Assembly (NCBI RefSeq): GCF_965204935.1
Contig: NZ_CBDBFO010000002.1
Origin: Hoeflea_A sp965204935
GTDB lineage: Bacteria > Pseudomonadota > Alphaproteobacteria > Rhizobiales > Rhizobiaceae
Length of the DNA stretch: 64,000 nucleotides
Reading direction: 5' to 3' (one strand)
Each line of letters starts with the position of its first letter. Within the stretch, counting starts at the first letter, position 1. Shown one piece after another: positions 62,913-64,000 of this stretch. The notes below the pieces were generated by a model. It worked only from the letters and a program-made list of their open reading frames with translations, was not told the origin of the DNA and did not search any database. A program made the translations under genes and the position numbers.

Positions 62913-64000
62913 TTTCCTCTGCCGCCTTTTTCGCAAACAACTCACGGAAAACCGGATAAATGTCGCCGGGGCGGGAGATACGCTTCATGGCGAAATTCGG
63001 CCACCGGCTGGCGACGCGCCGGTACTCGCGCCACAGCTCGACGCCGTTTTCCTCGCTGTTGAGGAATTCGGCCTCCGCCTCATCGACAATCTCGACATAG
63101 GCAAAGTACTGGCAGTCCTTCATCAGTTCCTCATTGAGGATCTGGACGCATTTCTTGGAATCACCGGAATAGTTCTCACCGTCGGAGGCCTGGGCGATGT
63201 ATATGTTCCATTCGGAAGACGGGTAGCGTTCCTCGATCAGCCGCTGGGCTTCGACGAGCGCGGTGCTGACCACTGTGCCGCCGGTCTCGCGGGCGTAGAA
63301 GAATGTCTCCTCGTCGACTTCCTTGGCATTGTGCGTGTGGCGCACGAAAACAAGGTCGATCGATTTGTAGCGGCGGCTCAAAAACAGGTGCAGCAGGACA
63401 AAGAACCGCTTCGCCAGATCCTTCTCGCGTTCGCCCATGGAGGCGGACACGTCCATCAGGCAGAACATCACCGCGCGCTCGCGCGGCTCCGGCCGCATCT
63501 CGAAATAATTGTAGCGCACATCCAGCGGGTCGATGTAGGAGATAACCTTCTGCCGGCGCAGAAGATCTTCCAGAAGTTCGTGGAGCACCGACAGTTCGAG
63601 GCGCTGTTCCTGAGTCGGCTTGGAAACCTTCTCCAGCTTGAAGATCTCCTCGCGCAGGGCGCGCACCTCCAGCGATTTCGGCCGTTTCAGCGCCAGCCGC
63701 CGGCCGAGCGCGTTGCGCATGGTTCGCTCGACATTGATATTCGAAGGCGAGCCGGTAATGGAAAATCCAGCCCTGTAGGGCTTTGTCACTTCGATCTGCT
63801 TGAGGCCGCGCTTGACGAGATTGGGCAGTTCCATGTCCTCGAAAAAGAGATCAAGGAACTCATCGCGCGACAATACGAACAGGAAATCGTCCTCGCCTTC
63901 ACCGCTGTCAGAGCCTTCCTTTCCGCCGGCGCCGCCTTCGCCGGATGGCGGCTTCTTGATCTTGTCGCCCGCTTGATAGGACTTGTTGCCGGTGGACGCG
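62902..64000 (-). CDS. YeaH/YhbH (DUF444) family protein, 5' truncated at the window edge
   Basis: The frame runs past the right edge: residues upstream of the apparent start at 63873 continue as GNKSYQAGDKIKKPP, a glycine-rich linker, then DDFLFVLSRDEFLDLFFEDM, which is normal for DUF444 proteins (about 430 residues). About 365 residues are visible. A von Willebrand-like domain with MIDAS-type sequence FCLMDVSASMGEREKDLAKRF (in parts) sits in the C-terminal half. These proteins associate with the PrkA serine kinase and SpoVR in one operon; prkA is expected just beyond the window. Overlaps spoVR by 11 bases. Confidence 0.92.
   Translation of the reverse strand, partial: ASTGNKSYQAGDKIKKPPSGEGGAGGKEGSDSGEGEDDFLFVLSRDEFLDLFFEDMELPNLVKRGLKQIEVTKPYRAGFSITGSPSNINVERTMRNALGRRLALKRPKSLEVRALREEIFKLEKVSKPTQEQRLELSVLHELLEDLLRRQKVISYIDPLDVRYNYFEMRPEPRERAVMFCLMDVSASMGEREKDLAKRFFVLLHLFLSRRYKSIDLVFVRHTHNAKEVDEETFFYARETGGTVVSTALVEAQRLIEERYPSSEWNIYIAQASDGENYSGDSKKCVQILNEELMKDCQYFAYVEIVDEAEAEFLNSEENGVELWREYRRVASRWPNFAMKRISRPGDIYPVFRELFAKKAAEENGG

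Overview
The window is about 60% GC and reads as chromosome of an alphaproteobacterium, most likely a Hyphomicrobiales (Rhizobiales) member. The main pointers are the sarcosine oxidase order soxB-D-A-G, the three-part transhydrogenase pntAA/pntAB/pntB preceded by a small aa3-oxidase subunit IV gene, the cysG-DUF2849-cysI-DUF934 block, a CobW protein next to a WD40 protein, two perfect CtrA-type boxes (TTAA-N7-TTAA), and a large intergenic palindrome. No rRNA, tRNA, CRISPR array, insertion sequence or phage gene was found. Gene density is high and most of the window is ordinary metabolic and transport chromosome.

Layout. 1-2.0 kb: the end of a TRAP transporter operon (dctQ, dctM). 2.0-9 kb: a class I aminotransferase, a small membrane protein, a frameshifted Bcr/CflA-type exporter, a NicO nickel/cobalt exporter coupled to a DUF1007 protein, and an amidase with a LysR regulator. 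9-10.5 kb: a group IV ornithine/lysine decarboxylase behind a highly structured leader of about 360 nt. 10.5-10.8 kb: a palindromic repeat of about 260 bp. 10.8-15 kb: a co-directional block encoding a creatininase-type hydrolase, CobW GTPase, WD40 protein, SnoaL-like protein and D-lyxose isomerase-type cupin, with a hairpin-rich leader. 15.2-22.7 kb: MarR and LacI regulators, a PuuD-like hydrolase, a TakP-like TRAP solute-binding protein and a fused indolepyruvate ferredoxin oxidoreductase. 22.8-28 kb: a GGDEF/EAL protein, an MFS transporter, and a FeeM/GNAT-like acyltransferase behind two CtrA boxes.

28.2-32.8 kb: aa3 oxidase subunit IV, the pnt operon with a strong terminator, a TPR lipoprotein and rpsU. 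33-38.4 kb: the soxBDAG operon with an upstream inverted repeat and its own terminator. 38.5-45.8 kb: a LysR/GNAT divergent pair, a membrane class III nucleotide cyclase tail-to-tail with a periplasmic binding protein, a MaoC hydratase, and a lone PGM1-like ATP-grasp peptide ligase.

46-56.2 kb: sulfate assimilation in two blocks. cysH-cysD-cysN activates sulfate and reduces it to sulfite. cysG-DUF2849-cysI-DUF934 makes siroheme and reduces sulfite to sulfide. Between them lie an SMR exporter, a membrane LytTR regulator, an MscS channel and a glycosyltransferase. 56.5-64 kb: a periplasmic 5'-nucleotidase, a TetR/DHA2 exporter pair with two near-identical operators, a small protein overlapping a CPBP protease gene, and SpoVR with a YeaH/DUF444 gene that runs off the right edge.

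The best candidates for undescribed biology are the CtrA-boxed FeeM-like synthase, the solitary PGM1-like peptide ligase, the structured decarboxylase leader, the Shine-Dalgarno-in-loop hairpin before the creatininase gene, and the cyclase/binding-protein pair. All functional assignments come from reading the translations; no database search was run.
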